The notes under the pieces were generated by a model, which saw only the letters and a program-made list of their open reading frames with translations, made no database searches and was not told where the DNA came from. Of a stretch of DNA of 64,000 bases, positions 53,506 through 61,436 are shown piece by piece; the stretch's first letter is position 1, and each line of letters opens with the position of its first letter. The stretch lies in the NCBI RefSeq assembly GCF_003946485.1, contig NZ_RHOJ01000001.1, forward strand, positions 62,001-126,000, given 5' to 3'. The stretch is from Lacticaseibacillus jixianensis (GTDB taxonomy: Bacteria; Bacillota; Bacilli; Lactobacillales; Lactobacillaceae). Position numbers and translations under genes: made by a program.

Positions 53506-54891
53506 TTAAAGTGGCACTTCTTCGTCTTCACCGTCGCCGTCAACGTCCATGACCTTCGGAATTGCCGGCCCGACGGTCACGTTAAACCAATTGGCAAAGC
53601 CGCGGCTGAAGTCGGTAACGGTCAGGTTGAAGCGGTCGAGCACCACAGAGTCATTCAGGCGCAGGTCCGGATACAGCTCCATCAAAAAGCCGGCGATGGT
53701 GACGATGTCCGAGTCCTCGAACTGCTTGAGATCGACGTGGAAGAACCGTTCGAAGTCGTAAAGCGTGGTTTTACCAGAGACGCGGTACACGTTCGGCTGA
53801 TCGGTCTTGATGATGTACTCGTCAGACACGTCGTCGATCTCGTCCTTGACGGTCCCGAAGAGCTCCTCGTAGATGTCCTTATCCGTCACGATTCCGGAGG
53901 TCCCGCCGTACTCGTCGACAACGACCACGATTGGCGTTTGCTTCTTGATCATCTGCTGCAAAATCGCGTTGATCGGCGTGGCTTCAGGCACTGTCACCAT
54001 CGCCCGCAGCAGCTTGGAGACACGCACCGAATCGTCCACTTGTGCCTGCTTGACCAGGTCGTAAATGTAGACGTAGCCCAGGATCTTATCCTTATCCCCG
54101 TCGGCCACAACCGGGAAACGCGAGTAGCCCTCCTGCAGGTAATCGCGGATCACCTCGTGGACCGTCGCCTCAATGTCGATGACCACCAGGCTCGTCCGGT
54201 CGACCATGATGTCATGCGCGGTTTTGTCGTTCAGGTCGAACGCGCGCTGCATGTAGGTGACGTCGTTTTGCTCCATGTCACCGTTGTCGATCGCGGCCTT
54301 GGACAGGTTCAGGATCTCAGCTTGACTGAAGGCCTCATTGCCCTCGTCGGCAGGCGACATCCCCAGCAGGCGCACCAGACCGTTCGCGCTGACGTTTAAC
54401 AGCCAGACGAAAGGGTAGAAGATGGTGTGGAAATAGTGGAGCGGGGTGACGACCACCATCAGCACCTTGATGGGGATGTCGATCGCAATGTTCTTCGGCA
54501 CGATCTCGGTGATCACGACCTCAAGGTAGGTCAGGATGATGACCCCAAGGACGGCCCCCACGGCGTGCAGGCTGCCATTGGGAAGCTGCAGGTGCGTGAT
54601 CTGCATCAAATCAATGAGCAGAAACTCGACGAAGTTCTCGCCGATCCAGCCCAGGATGATCCCGCAGACCGAAGTGCCGACCTGCGTGGTGGACAGGTAC
54701 TCATTGAGCCGATGGACCATCCGCAGCGCCCGCTGCAGTTTTTTCCGATTGCCTTCACCGTTGTCGATCATTTCCTCTAAGGCACTGGGACGACTTTGCA
54801 CCAGCGCAAACTCTGCCGCCACAAAAAAGATGGCGAAGATGAAAGTGATCACTAAGATGGTCAGACTAGAGGCAACTTGGCCGCTATCCAT
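53506..54891 (-). CDS. CNNM/CorC-type membrane protein (hemolysin C family)
   Basis: 461 residues from ATG 54891, chosen over ATG 54900 because GAGGA then lies nine bases away. N-terminal CNNM (DUF21) domain with three or four membrane segments (1-195), then two CBS domains (MVDRTSLVVIDIEATVHEV; ATPINAILQQMIKKQTPIVVVVDEYGGTSG), then a CorC/HlyC transporter-associated domain from about 355 and an acidic tail. Such proteins take part in magnesium homeostasis. Old name hemolysin is misleading. Confidence 0.92.
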   Translation of the reverse strand: MDSGQVASSLTILVITFIFAIFFVAAEFALVQSRPSALEEMIDNGEGNRKKLQRALRMVHRLNEYLSTTQVGTSVCGIILGWIGENFVEFLLIDLMQITHLQLPNGSLHAVGAVLGVIILTYLEVVITEIVPKNIAIDIPIKVLMVVVTPLHYFHTIFYPFVWLLNVSANGLVRLLGMSPADEGNEAFSQAEILNLSKAAIDNGDMEQNDVTYMQRAFDLNDKTAHDIMVDRTSLVVIDIEATVHEVIRDYLQEGYSRFPVVADGDKDKILGYVYIYDLVKQAQVDDSVRVSKLLRAMVTVPEATPINAILQQMIKKQTPIVVVVDEYGGTSGIVTDKDIYEELFGTVKDEIDDVSDEYIIKTDQPNVYRVSGKTTLYDFERFFHVDLKQFEDSDIVTIAGFLMELYPDLRLNDSVVLDRFNLTVTDFSRGFANWFNVTVGPAIPKVMDVDGDGEDEEVPL

Positions 54892-55504
54892 TGATTCCAT
54901 TCCTCATTTCATGGTTAATTCTGCGTCTATTGTAGCATTTTACAGGAATTGACGAGTATTTTGCTTAGGCTATCTTAAGCCGTCATTTATAGGAAACGCC
55001 GAATTAGAAATCCTGAAGGCCGCCTGCTCATCGTTTTCACTATTCGCCTAGTGTAACCTTTCGTTCGTTTAATGACATTAATTCGTTGAAATATAATGTA
55101 CTCCGCGGAAAAATGAAGGGTTTAGCCGGCTTGGATAGCAATCTGTAAAATCCAATCGCTCCCGGTTAGGCTGGTTGCGATGGACTCAGTTTGAGAACTG
55201 CCAGGCGATACAGCATGGGTCCGTTGCCTGTCTTTTTCCATTGTGTTTTACGCGTTTAAGTGCTTTAATTGGGCCATAAGAACATCCACATAGTCGGCCG
55301 ACTGTGTGTCTCGAATTCAATACTTGCTAGCATTCTTGCAAGACCGAATTTGAAACACCCGCAAAATTCACTAGTTGAGTTTTGCACCGGCCGATTTTGT
55401 TTTGCATTTTTGCAAGGTAATTGAATTCTTCTTGGTAGTGCTAACAAACTTACGTAATTGTTTTCCTATTTTGGGGCACGGTGAATACAAAGGAGAAATG
55501 AATT
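54892..55504. promoter_or_regulatory. AT-rich intergenic region full of inverted repeats
   Basis: 613 bases without a convincing gene. Seen: TATAAT (55092-55097), a weak stem CAGGC/GCCTG followed by TCTTTTT near 55201-55236 (possible end of a short transcript), palindrome AGTCGGCCGACT (55292-55303), an outer inverted repeat 55313-55327 with 55412-55428 (GAATTCAAT / ATTGAATTC), and an inner one GCAAAATTCA (55361-55370) with TGAGTTTTGC (55376-55385). Lies before the surface protein; likely its control region. Confidence 0.5.
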
Positions 55505-56587
55505 ATGTCAAAGACTCTTAGTTTCAAGAAAACGCTCTACACCTCTATGGCGGCCATTGCACTGCTCGGTGCGGGGGCTGCAACAACGGGGGCTGCTTTC
55601 ACGGGTTCCCAGACGGTTAATGCGGCAAGTACGACGGTTCCAGATGGTTACGGCCACGTTGACCTGACTGTTAAGACAACCGACGGCAAGGTTCTGACAC
55701 ACTCCAGTTGGGATAACATTCTTAATACTCGTTTGAAGCAAGGTTTTGGATACTACATGACGGGGTATGAATTTGTTTCTGTAAATGATCCAGCTTTTAC
55801 TTATAATACTGCTTCTGAAACATTAGACGGTATTGTTACTAAGACTAATACTGTCATTGTTGTGACGGTTAAGAAAGCTTCTGCCAACACCAATGAGGGT
55901 ACCGGTGAGGACAACAACGGTTCCACGATTGGCTGGTCAGTTGATACCAGCAATGTCGATGAGAATGGTAATGCTAAAGTAACTGTTGACCCAGACGTAG
56001 GGGGTGGCGGGGATACCAATACATCCAGTCAAGGCGACCAAGGCGACCAAGCAGCGCCGGAACAAGGTAGCCAAACAACGCCAGACCAAGGTAGTGCTGT
56101 AGGCACACAACCTTCGGGCAATACTTCCAAGCCATCAGACACCACTGGGTCTAAGGACAATACATCCAAGCCATCAGATACCACTGGATCAAAGGACAAT
56201 AGCTCCAAGCCAACCGGTTCTGATACCGCAAAGACGCCTAATCAGGGCACTGATGACAATGCTCCGGCTGAGGTGGTGTCGCCGTCGGGCGCAGATGATG
56301 CGGACACGCCAGCCGCCGCTGAGGACACCCCAAATGGTGCCCAGGACGGTTCCGCGGCTGCCGCTGGGAAGAATGCCAGCGGTGCCCAAAACGCCGCAAA
56401 TGGCACCCAGGGGGCTTTGGGAAAAGTGGCCCCAGCCGGGACGGTAAACACTCCTAAGTCCGGGGCTGAGAATAAGAAAACCTTGCCGCCACTCGGAGAA
56501 GCTAACAATAGCCTCAGTACGATTGGTATGCTTGGGCTAGCTATCACTGCACTGCTGGGTATTGCTTACAAGAAACAGCGTAACTAA
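55505..56587 (+). CDS. Secreted cell-wall-anchored surface protein with repeat linker
   Basis: 360 residues, ATG 55505 behind AAAGGAG. Signal peptide 1-42 (SMAAIALLGAGAATTGAAF, cut near VNAA). A globular part about 43-125 (GYGHVDLTVKTTDGKVLTH, FGYYMTGYEFVSVND) of unknown family, then a low-complexity Gly/Gln/Ser/Lys/Asp and later Ala-rich stalk. The C-terminus has LPPLGE, a hydrophobic span (LSTIGMLGLAITALLGIAY) and KKQRN, that is a sortase-type signal with Leu where Thr is usual. More AT-rich than its neighbours. Possibly an adhesin; Rgg regulators follow. Confidence 0.85.
   Translation: MSKTLSFKKTLYTSMAAIALLGAGAATTGAAFTGSQTVNAASTTVPDGYGHVDLTVKTTDGKVLTHSSWDNILNTRLKQGFGYYMTGYEFVSVNDPAFTYNTASETLDGIVTKTNTVIVVTVKKASANTNEGTGEDNNGSTIGWSVDTSNVDENGNAKVTVDPDVGGGGDTNTSSQGDQGDQAAPEQGSQTTPDQGSAVGTQPSGNTSKPSDTTGSKDNTSKPSDTTGSKDNSSKPTGSDTAKTPNQGTDDNAPAEVVSPSGADDADTPAAAEDTPNGAQDGSAAAAGKNASGAQNAANGTQGALGKVAPAGTVNTPKSGAENKKTLPPLGEANNSLSTIGMLGLAITALLGIAYKKQRN
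56126..56227. repeat. 39-bp tandem repeat inside the surface protein gene
   Basis: Units at 56126-56164 and 56165-56203, then a degenerate partial unit from 56204. They encode SKPSDTTGSKDNT-type 13-residue repeats of the stalk. In frame, so copy number change would alter stalk length only. Confidence 0.85.
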
Positions 56588-56605
56588 TCCCGCCACGTCG
56601 AGAAG

Positions 56606-56634
56606 AGAAGCCCTCTGTACTGGGCTTCTTTTTT
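56606..56634 (+). terminator. Intrinsic terminator
   Basis: AGAAGCCC (56606-56613) and GGGCTTCT (56622-56629), then six T. Ends the surface protein gene, so the regulators have their own promoter. Confidence 0.85.
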
Positions 56635-56723
56635 ATGTAGCGATGACCTATTCGATGGTACAGTATGAGCGGAAGAATTTATCGGGCAACGGAAGATGGT
56701 GTTTAAATTGGGGGCAAGGACAA

Positions 56724-57617
56724 ATGGCAATCTCTGAGAATAACGATATGTTGGGCCAGACCTTCAAGAAGTTCCGGGAAGCGCGCGAAGTGACGCTTAA
56801 AGAGGCTGGTTATGGCTCTTCTGTCTCGGCACTTTCCCGGTTTGAACGTGGCCAAACCAATCTGAATAATCAGGCGCTGAATACTGTGATGACCAACATC
56901 GGGGTAGTTCCAGCAGACCTGCGCATCGACTCAATTATGTTTTATTCGCCGTTTATCAAGTCGCTGGGGATCATCAAGGCATTACGCTTGGGTCTCAGTC
57001 TAGACCGAGCGAAAGGCGCAGTGGCTCTGTATCGTAGTAGTACGGCAGATCATGAGTACCCGCTCCGTGATTTGAATACCGCCGTGTTTGAATGGATGAT
57101 CAAGAGCTACGAGGCCAATGAGGAGCTGCGGATGCCGGCTGACTTGCAGAAGCAGATCAGCCGTGTGCTGATCAACAACCACGCCTGGTATCTGTACGAC
57201 TACAATCTGTTCAGTTTCGTTATGAACTTTCTTGACACAGACGTTATTGTCCAGGCCTACCATTCGTTACGCGCGCATGAACACTTCCGAGAAAATACCC
57301 CCTATGCAGACGATATTGCTTTTGTGATGTGGCATGTGGGGCTGGCGCTGGTCATGCGTGGTGTTTCTGAGCTACTGCCTACTGTTCAGAAGGATATTAT
57401 CCGGTTCCGTGATGCAATGACCGACCGGCAGGGGCCTTTGATCAGCAATTTGGTGCTGGCACTGGTGGTTGAGAAGGAAGCACCGAGCCCGGCGCATACC
57501 GCCCGGGTGGCCCAAGCACTTAACGCGCCTAAGATCATTGGCATGCCTAATCTGGCAGAGTTTTGTCAGCTAATTGTGAATAAAGCACACGGGGCAAAGG
57601 CGGGGGTCATCATATGA
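56724..57617 (+). CDS. Rgg/GadR/MutR-like regulator 1
   Basis: 297 residues from ATG 56724; AAGGA lies only three bases before it, so ATG 56643 or 56748 remain possible starts. XRE-type HTH at about 9-60 (LGQTFKKFREAREVTLKEAG, SALSRFERGQTNLNNQALN), then a helical TPR-like domain to the end. This is the Rgg layout, in which a small imported peptide controls the protein (family knowledge). The next gene is a paralogue that overlaps by four bases. Confidence 0.8.
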   Translation: MAISENNDMLGQTFKKFREAREVTLKEAGYGSSVSALSRFERGQTNLNNQALNTVMTNIGVVPADLRIDSIMFYSPFIKSLGIIKALRLGLSLDRAKGAVALYRSSTADHEYPLRDLNTAVFEWMIKSYEANEELRMPADLQKQISRVLINNHAWYLYDYNLFSFVMNFLDTDVIVQAYHSLRAHEHFRENTPYADDIAFVMWHVGLALVMRGVSELLPTVQKDIIRFRDAMTDRQGPLISNLVLALVVEKEAPSPAHTARVAQALNAPKIIGMPNLAEFCQLIVNKAHGAKAGVII

Positions 57618-58513
57618 CGAATAACAACATGGGGCGCCTCTATAAACAGGCCCGGCAGCAGCGTGGTCTGACGCTCAGTGAGGCGGGTCAAGACGTGGGC
57701 GCGTCCTCGTATTCCCGGTTCGAAAATGGTAAGAGTGACATTAATAACAGCCGGCTTGGCTGGTCTCAGGAAGCTCTGGGGCTATACCCGACTGATTTAA
57801 GGAACGCTGACGTGATGGCTCCCGTAAGGCTTGGTGATTTAGCATACGCGTGGGGAAATGATGCCAAGAAGATCCAAGATAATCTAATTGCAATTGATCA
57901 ACTGGCAGTTGCCCCTGACAATCCCATCTGGTCAATGGTGAAGTCGTCATTAACGGAGCTGTTAGTACTGACTCAGGAACCGGTACTTATTCATAGACGG
58001 ATTAGTCGTGAACTGCAAAAGCGCATCAGCCATTATCTCCTAGGCCACCTCTTTGGCCTTAACGATTACGATTTTGCTTTAACGGTCATGCCAGCGTTGG
58101 ATCCGATCTTGGCGGTGCGAATCGGCGAACACGTCTATAACAATATGAGACAAAATAACAACTTCAGACACACAGTTTATTATTATCAGACTGCGGCAGT
58201 TGTCAGTGCGGCGGTGATTGCGGGGGTTAATGGCAATCTTGCGCCAGAACAACTGGTTAAAATTGATACAATGCTGGACAGTCTGGAAATGTTTGAATAT
58301 TACGGCGTCTTAGTTCACTTTGATTGTTCGTATGCGCGCAGTCTATTGGAAATGAATGCGCAACAAACGAGCTCACAAATTCGGGAAGACCATTTGGCCA
58401 TTGTGAAGGCGGCTGAAGATCTGGTTATTACGCCTCGCTTCCAGTATATCGTTGAGAGTGAGCGCCAGTCTGGACGGCTGCCCGCCGCTGCATTACCCGG
58501 GTCAATGAAGTAA
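57614..58513 (+). CDS. Rgg/GadR/MutR-like regulator 2
   Basis: 299 residues, ATG 57614 overlapping the first regulator (ATGA). HTH at about 5-55 (GRLYKQARQQRGLTLSEAGQ, SSYSRFENGKSDINNSRLG) with the same RFE-G-x-x-x-x-N-N pattern as regulator 1, and a helical C-terminal domain. Divergent paralogue, so the two may act as a pair or antagonists. No short hydrophobic pheromone gene with a good ribosome site was found beside them. Confidence 0.8.
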   Translation: MTNNNMGRLYKQARQQRGLTLSEAGQDVGASSYSRFENGKSDINNSRLGWSQEALGLYPTDLRNADVMAPVRLGDLAYAWGNDAKKIQDNLIAIDQLAVAPDNPIWSMVKSSLTELLVLTQEPVLIHRRISRELQKRISHYLLGHLFGLNDYDFALTVMPALDPILAVRIGEHVYNNMRQNNNFRHTVYYYQTAAVVSAAVIAGVNGNLAPEQLVKIDTMLDSLEMFEYYGVLVHFDCSYARSLLEMNAQQTSSQIREDHLAIVKAAEDLVITPRFQYIVESERQSGRLPAAALPGSMK

Positions 58514-58544
58514 GCTAGGGCAAGGCGAGCAAGGGGGAGTTGCG

Positions 58545-59288
58545 ATGGATCAGATTGAAATGTTGCGCCAGAGCCTGGCGGGGTATGCGGAAGACCCCGC
58601 TAAGCCGCACAGCGAACTCATTACTGAGCGCTTGCCGGAGACGGCGGCCAAGGGTGCGACGCCGGCGCGCTGGACGGTGGTCAATGAGGATGTGGTCAAA
58701 ACCATGGCGCGCCTGACCGGCCACGTGGGGGTGATGAACTTTGCCAGCCCGACCAACCCTGGTGGCGGTGTGGAATACGGCGCCAAGGCCCAAGAAGAGA
58801 GCATCGCCAAGTGCACCTACCTACTGCCGGCACTGAGGCAGTTCCAAGCGAGTTACTACGCGCCCAATCTGGCCCGGCCCAATCGCGGTTTGTTCAGCGC
58901 CGCCCTGATCTACTCCAGCCGAGTCCGGCAGGTGTTCAATGAACGCGGCGAGCGCTTGGCCGATCACTTCGTTGACGTGGTCAGCGTGGCGGCGCCGAAC
59001 CGGGCCGCCTATCCTGACCTGACGGCGGCCGAAACGACCCCGGATCTGACCCTGAAGATCAGCCAGACGCTGCGGACCTTCAAGGACCACGGCGCCCGCC
59101 ACTTGATTCTGGGCGCCTTTGGCTGCGGCGTGTTTGCCAATCCGGGCACGCAGGTGGCGCGGCTGTTTCGCGAACAGTTGCTGCGCTCGGAGTTTAATGG
59201 CGCCTTCAGTGAAATCGTGTTTGCGATCTATGACCCCGCCGGCCACCTGGTGAGCACCTTTGAAGCCGGGCTGGCCGCCCGGCAGTGA
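58545..59288 (+). CDS. Microbial-type PARG (TIGR02452-like macrodomain protein)
   Basis: 247 residues, ATG 58545 behind GGGGGAG. Contains the PARG signature GGG-x7-QEE at residues 73-85 (GGGVEYGAKAQEES), preceded by NFASPTNP, and macrodomain patterns VDVVSVAAPN and LILGAFGCGVFANPG. Predicted to hydrolyse poly- or mono-ADP-ribose, by family. No ADP-ribosyltransferase is seen nearby. GC returns to the window's norm here, so it is probably outside the Rgg island. Confidence 0.88.
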   Translation: MDQIEMLRQSLAGYAEDPAKPHSELITERLPETAAKGATPARWTVVNEDVVKTMARLTGHVGVMNFASPTNPGGGVEYGAKAQEESIAKCTYLLPALRQFQASYYAPNLARPNRGLFSAALIYSSRVRQVFNERGERLADHFVDVVSVAAPNRAAYPDLTAAETTPDLTLKISQTLRTFKDHGARHLILGAFGCGVFANPGTQVARLFREQLLRSEFNGAFSEIVFAIYDPAGHLVSTFEAGLAARQ

Positions 59289-59290
59289 AC

Positions 59291-59328
59291 GTAAAACGCC
59301 TGCCATTTTAAAATGACAGGCGTTTTAC
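59291..59328. terminator. Bidirectional terminator
   Basis: GTAAAACGCCTG (59291-59302) and CAGGCGTTTTAC (59317-59328) with an inner CATTTT/AAAATG pairing. Serves the PARG gene and the convergent methyltransferase-like gene. Confidence 0.85.
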
Positions 59329-59900
59329 TTGGTGCGACTCGGGCGGCGCCGCGGGGTGGGTGGGGTCAGCTTGGTGCGGCCGGCCACGACGACGAAGAGC
59401 TTGGTGCCGCTGGGCTGCTGGCTTGGCGCGAAGCACTCGCTCACGGTGATCAGGCTGGATAAATTGGCCCGGACCTGACTGGCGTCGGCCGCGCCGGTGA
59501 TGGCCAGGATCATCTGACCGGTGGGCCGCATCAGCTTGGCCAGCTGGTGCGTGCTTTGCCGCAGGTCCTCGGCGGGAAATGCGAAGGGCCCGATCACTAA
59601 GTCGTAGGGTCCCGTCAGCATGTCAAACCGCCGATCGGGCATGATCCGGTAACGCAAGCGGTCAGAACTTGCCACATCGCGGGCGGCGCTGATTGCATGG
59701 CGGTCATGGTCGACTCCTAGCACCGCGATCGCGCCGGCGTTGATGGCCGCCCGGCAGAAGGCGCCGTCGCCGGAATGGATCGCCAGCACGCGCTTGCCCA
59801 CCAGTGCCGGGGCTTTTTTGGCCAGCACCTGCCACAGCGGCTGATTGCTAGACGTGGGCAGGCTTCCTGCGGCGGGTTTCATTGTTGGATAAGGTTCCAT
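59325..59900 (-). CDS. Class I SAM-methyltransferase-like protein
   Basis: 191 residues from ATG 59900 (AAAGG upstream). Motif I VLAIHSGDGAFCRAAI (about 36-51), acidic residue in GVDHDRHAI after strand 2, DLVIGPFAFPAED as motif IV, and LMRPTGQMILAIT as motif VI. Lacks a recognised substrate domain; basic C-tail (PPTPRRRPSRTK). Substrate unknown. It lies 57 bases after lysA's stop and may be read from an upstream lysA transcript. Confidence 0.7.
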   Translation of the reverse strand: MEPYPTMKPAAGSLPTSSNQPLWQVLAKKAPALVGKRVLAIHSGDGAFCRAAINAGAIAVLGVDHDRHAISAARDVASSDRLRYRIMPDRRFDMLTGPYDLVIGPFAFPAEDLRQSTHQLAKLMRPTGQMILAITGAADASQVRANLSSLITVSECFAPSQQPSGTKLFVVVAGRTKLTPPTPRRRPSRTK

Positions 59901-59956
59901 TTCTGCACGACCTTTCGCTACCATTATACGGGAAGGACCCTGGCCAGGAAAGCAGG

Positions 59957-61246
59957 CTAGAGGTAACTCAAATCGTTTTGGATCAGGTCGGAAAAACTTT
60001 CGCGCCGCACGACCAGCTTGGCCTGACCGTTTTCGGCAAAGACCACGGCTGGGCGCGGGTTGCGGTTGTAGTTGGACGCCATCGAGTAACCGTACGCGCC
60101 GGTGGCTAAGACCGCGATCACCGCCCCTGCGGTCAAGTGCGGCGGAGGGGCCTGATCGATCAAAATATCACCGGATTCGCAGTACTTCCCCACGAGGCGG
60201 ACCGTTTCAGTGGCAGGGGCGGCCGGGTCTTTGGCGGCGACGGCCTCGTACTTCGCCTGATAAAGGGCAGGGCGAATGTTGTCGCCCATCCCGCCGTCGA
60301 CGGCGACGAAGGGGGCTAGGCCCGGAACGTCCTTGCGGCTGCCAACAGTGTAGAGCTGGTACCCCGCCGCACCGACGATGGCGCGGCCCGGCTCGATCCA
60401 CACCGCGGGCACCGCAAAGGGGAGGTCAGCGGCGCTGATGGTCTCGAGGATCGCCGTGATAAACCGTTCGGCGGGCAGCGGATCGTCCTGATCGGTGTAT
60501 TGAATCCCGAAGCCGCCGCCGAGGTTAAGCACGCTGGGGGTGAAGGCCAGCGTCTCGTGCCAGTCGGTCAGGATCGCCAGCAGCCGCTTGGTGGCCGCCA
60601 CAAAGCCGGCAACTTCAAAGATCTGGCTGCCAATGTGGGCGTGAATCCCGAGTAGGTGCAGTTGGGGGTTCGCGAGGACCTGGGTGGCCGCAGCTTTGGC
60701 CTGGCCGGAATCCACGTCGAAGCCAAACTTGCTGTCGGTTTGGCCGGTTTGGTCGTAGGCGTGGGTATGCGCGGAGATCCCCGGGGTGACACGCAGCATG
60801 ACGTCCTGCACGCGCTGCGGCGTCTGCTTGAGCAGGGCAGCCAGCAGCGTTAACTCGTGAAAGTTATCAATAATAATGGTGCCCACGCCTGCGGCCAGCG
60901 CCTGCTTCAGCTCGGCTTCACTTTTGTTGTTGCCGTGAAACGAGACGTTGGCCATGGGAAACTGGGCGGCCTGCGCGGTGTAAAGCTCACCGCCGGACAC
61001 GACGTCAACGTGCGCGTGCTCTTGGGCGGCCACCTGGTACATTGCCACCGTCGCGAACGCTTTGCTGGCGTAACTGACGGCGTACTGGACGTGGTGCTGC
61101 TCAAACACCTGGGCGAACGCCCGCATCTGCCCCCGGATCTGCGCGACGTCGTAAACGTAAGCCGGCGTGCCGAACTGCGCGGCCAGCGTCAGCGCGTCGC
61201 AGCCGCCGATGGTCAAATGACCCTCATCATTGGTTTCAAACTTCAT
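59957..61246 (-). CDS. lysA: Diaminopimelate decarboxylase
   Basis: 429 residues, ATG 61246 with AAGGGGG upstream. Fold III PLP enzyme: Lys62 in SYASKAFA, HAHIGSQI, NLGGGFGI, and the dimer-partner GKYCESGD near 350. Makes L-lysine from meso-diaminopimelate. Divergent from dapF, which makes its substrate. Confidence 0.95.
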   Translation of the reverse strand: MKFETNDEGHLTIGGCDALTLAAQFGTPAYVYDVAQIRGQMRAFAQVFEQHHVQYAVSYASKAFATVAMYQVAAQEHAHVDVVSGGELYTAQAAQFPMANVSFHGNNKSEAELKQALAAGVGTIIIDNFHELTLLAALLKQTPQRVQDVMLRVTPGISAHTHAYDQTGQTDSKFGFDVDSGQAKAAATQVLANPQLHLLGIHAHIGSQIFEVAGFVAATKRLLAILTDWHETLAFTPSVLNLGGGFGIQYTDQDDPLPAERFITAILETISAADLPFAVPAVWIEPGRAIVGAAGYQLYTVGSRKDVPGLAPFVAVDGGMGDNIRPALYQAKYEAVAAKDPAAPATETVRLVGKYCESGDILIDQAPPPHLTAGAVIAVLATGAYGYSMASNYNRNPRPAVVFAENGQAKLVVRRESFSDLIQNDLSYL

Positions 61247-61286
61247 TAATTGTTACCCCCTTGGCTGCTCAATGTATGTTAAGGAA

Positions 61287-61351
61287 AGTCTAGCCTTTAG
61301 GCAGCAGGCGGTCAATGACGGATGGCGAACCCGCAGGCGGTGTGCTACAAT
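61287..61351. promoter_or_regulatory. Divergent lysA / dapF promoters
   Basis: For lysA on the minus strand: -35 TTGACC (61315-61310), 17-base spacer, -10 TAGACT (61292-61287). For dapF: extended -10 TGCTACAAT (61343-61351). No L-box lysine riboswitch fold was recognised in the 190-base gap. Confidence 0.6.
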
Positions 61352-61436
61352 TTAGCCACTTACTTTTCGTGGCGGCTGCTCACTGCCAGCTTTGTTTGAG
61401 CATAACTTTGATGTGGTGAGTTGGGGAGGTTTTATC

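Noticed and set aside
55214-55258. 14-codon hydrophobic frame MGPLPVFFHCVLRV as an Rgg pheromone
   Set aside because: No convincing ribosome site, and it overlaps a terminator-like stem; too weak to call.
55265-55447. 60-codon minus-strand frame in the inverted-repeat region
   Set aside because: No ribosome site and it spans all the inverted repeats; likely chance.
61247-61436. Lysine riboswitch between lysA and dapF
   Set aside because: The gap is long enough, but no L-box fold or terminator was seen; ordinary divergent promoters explain it.
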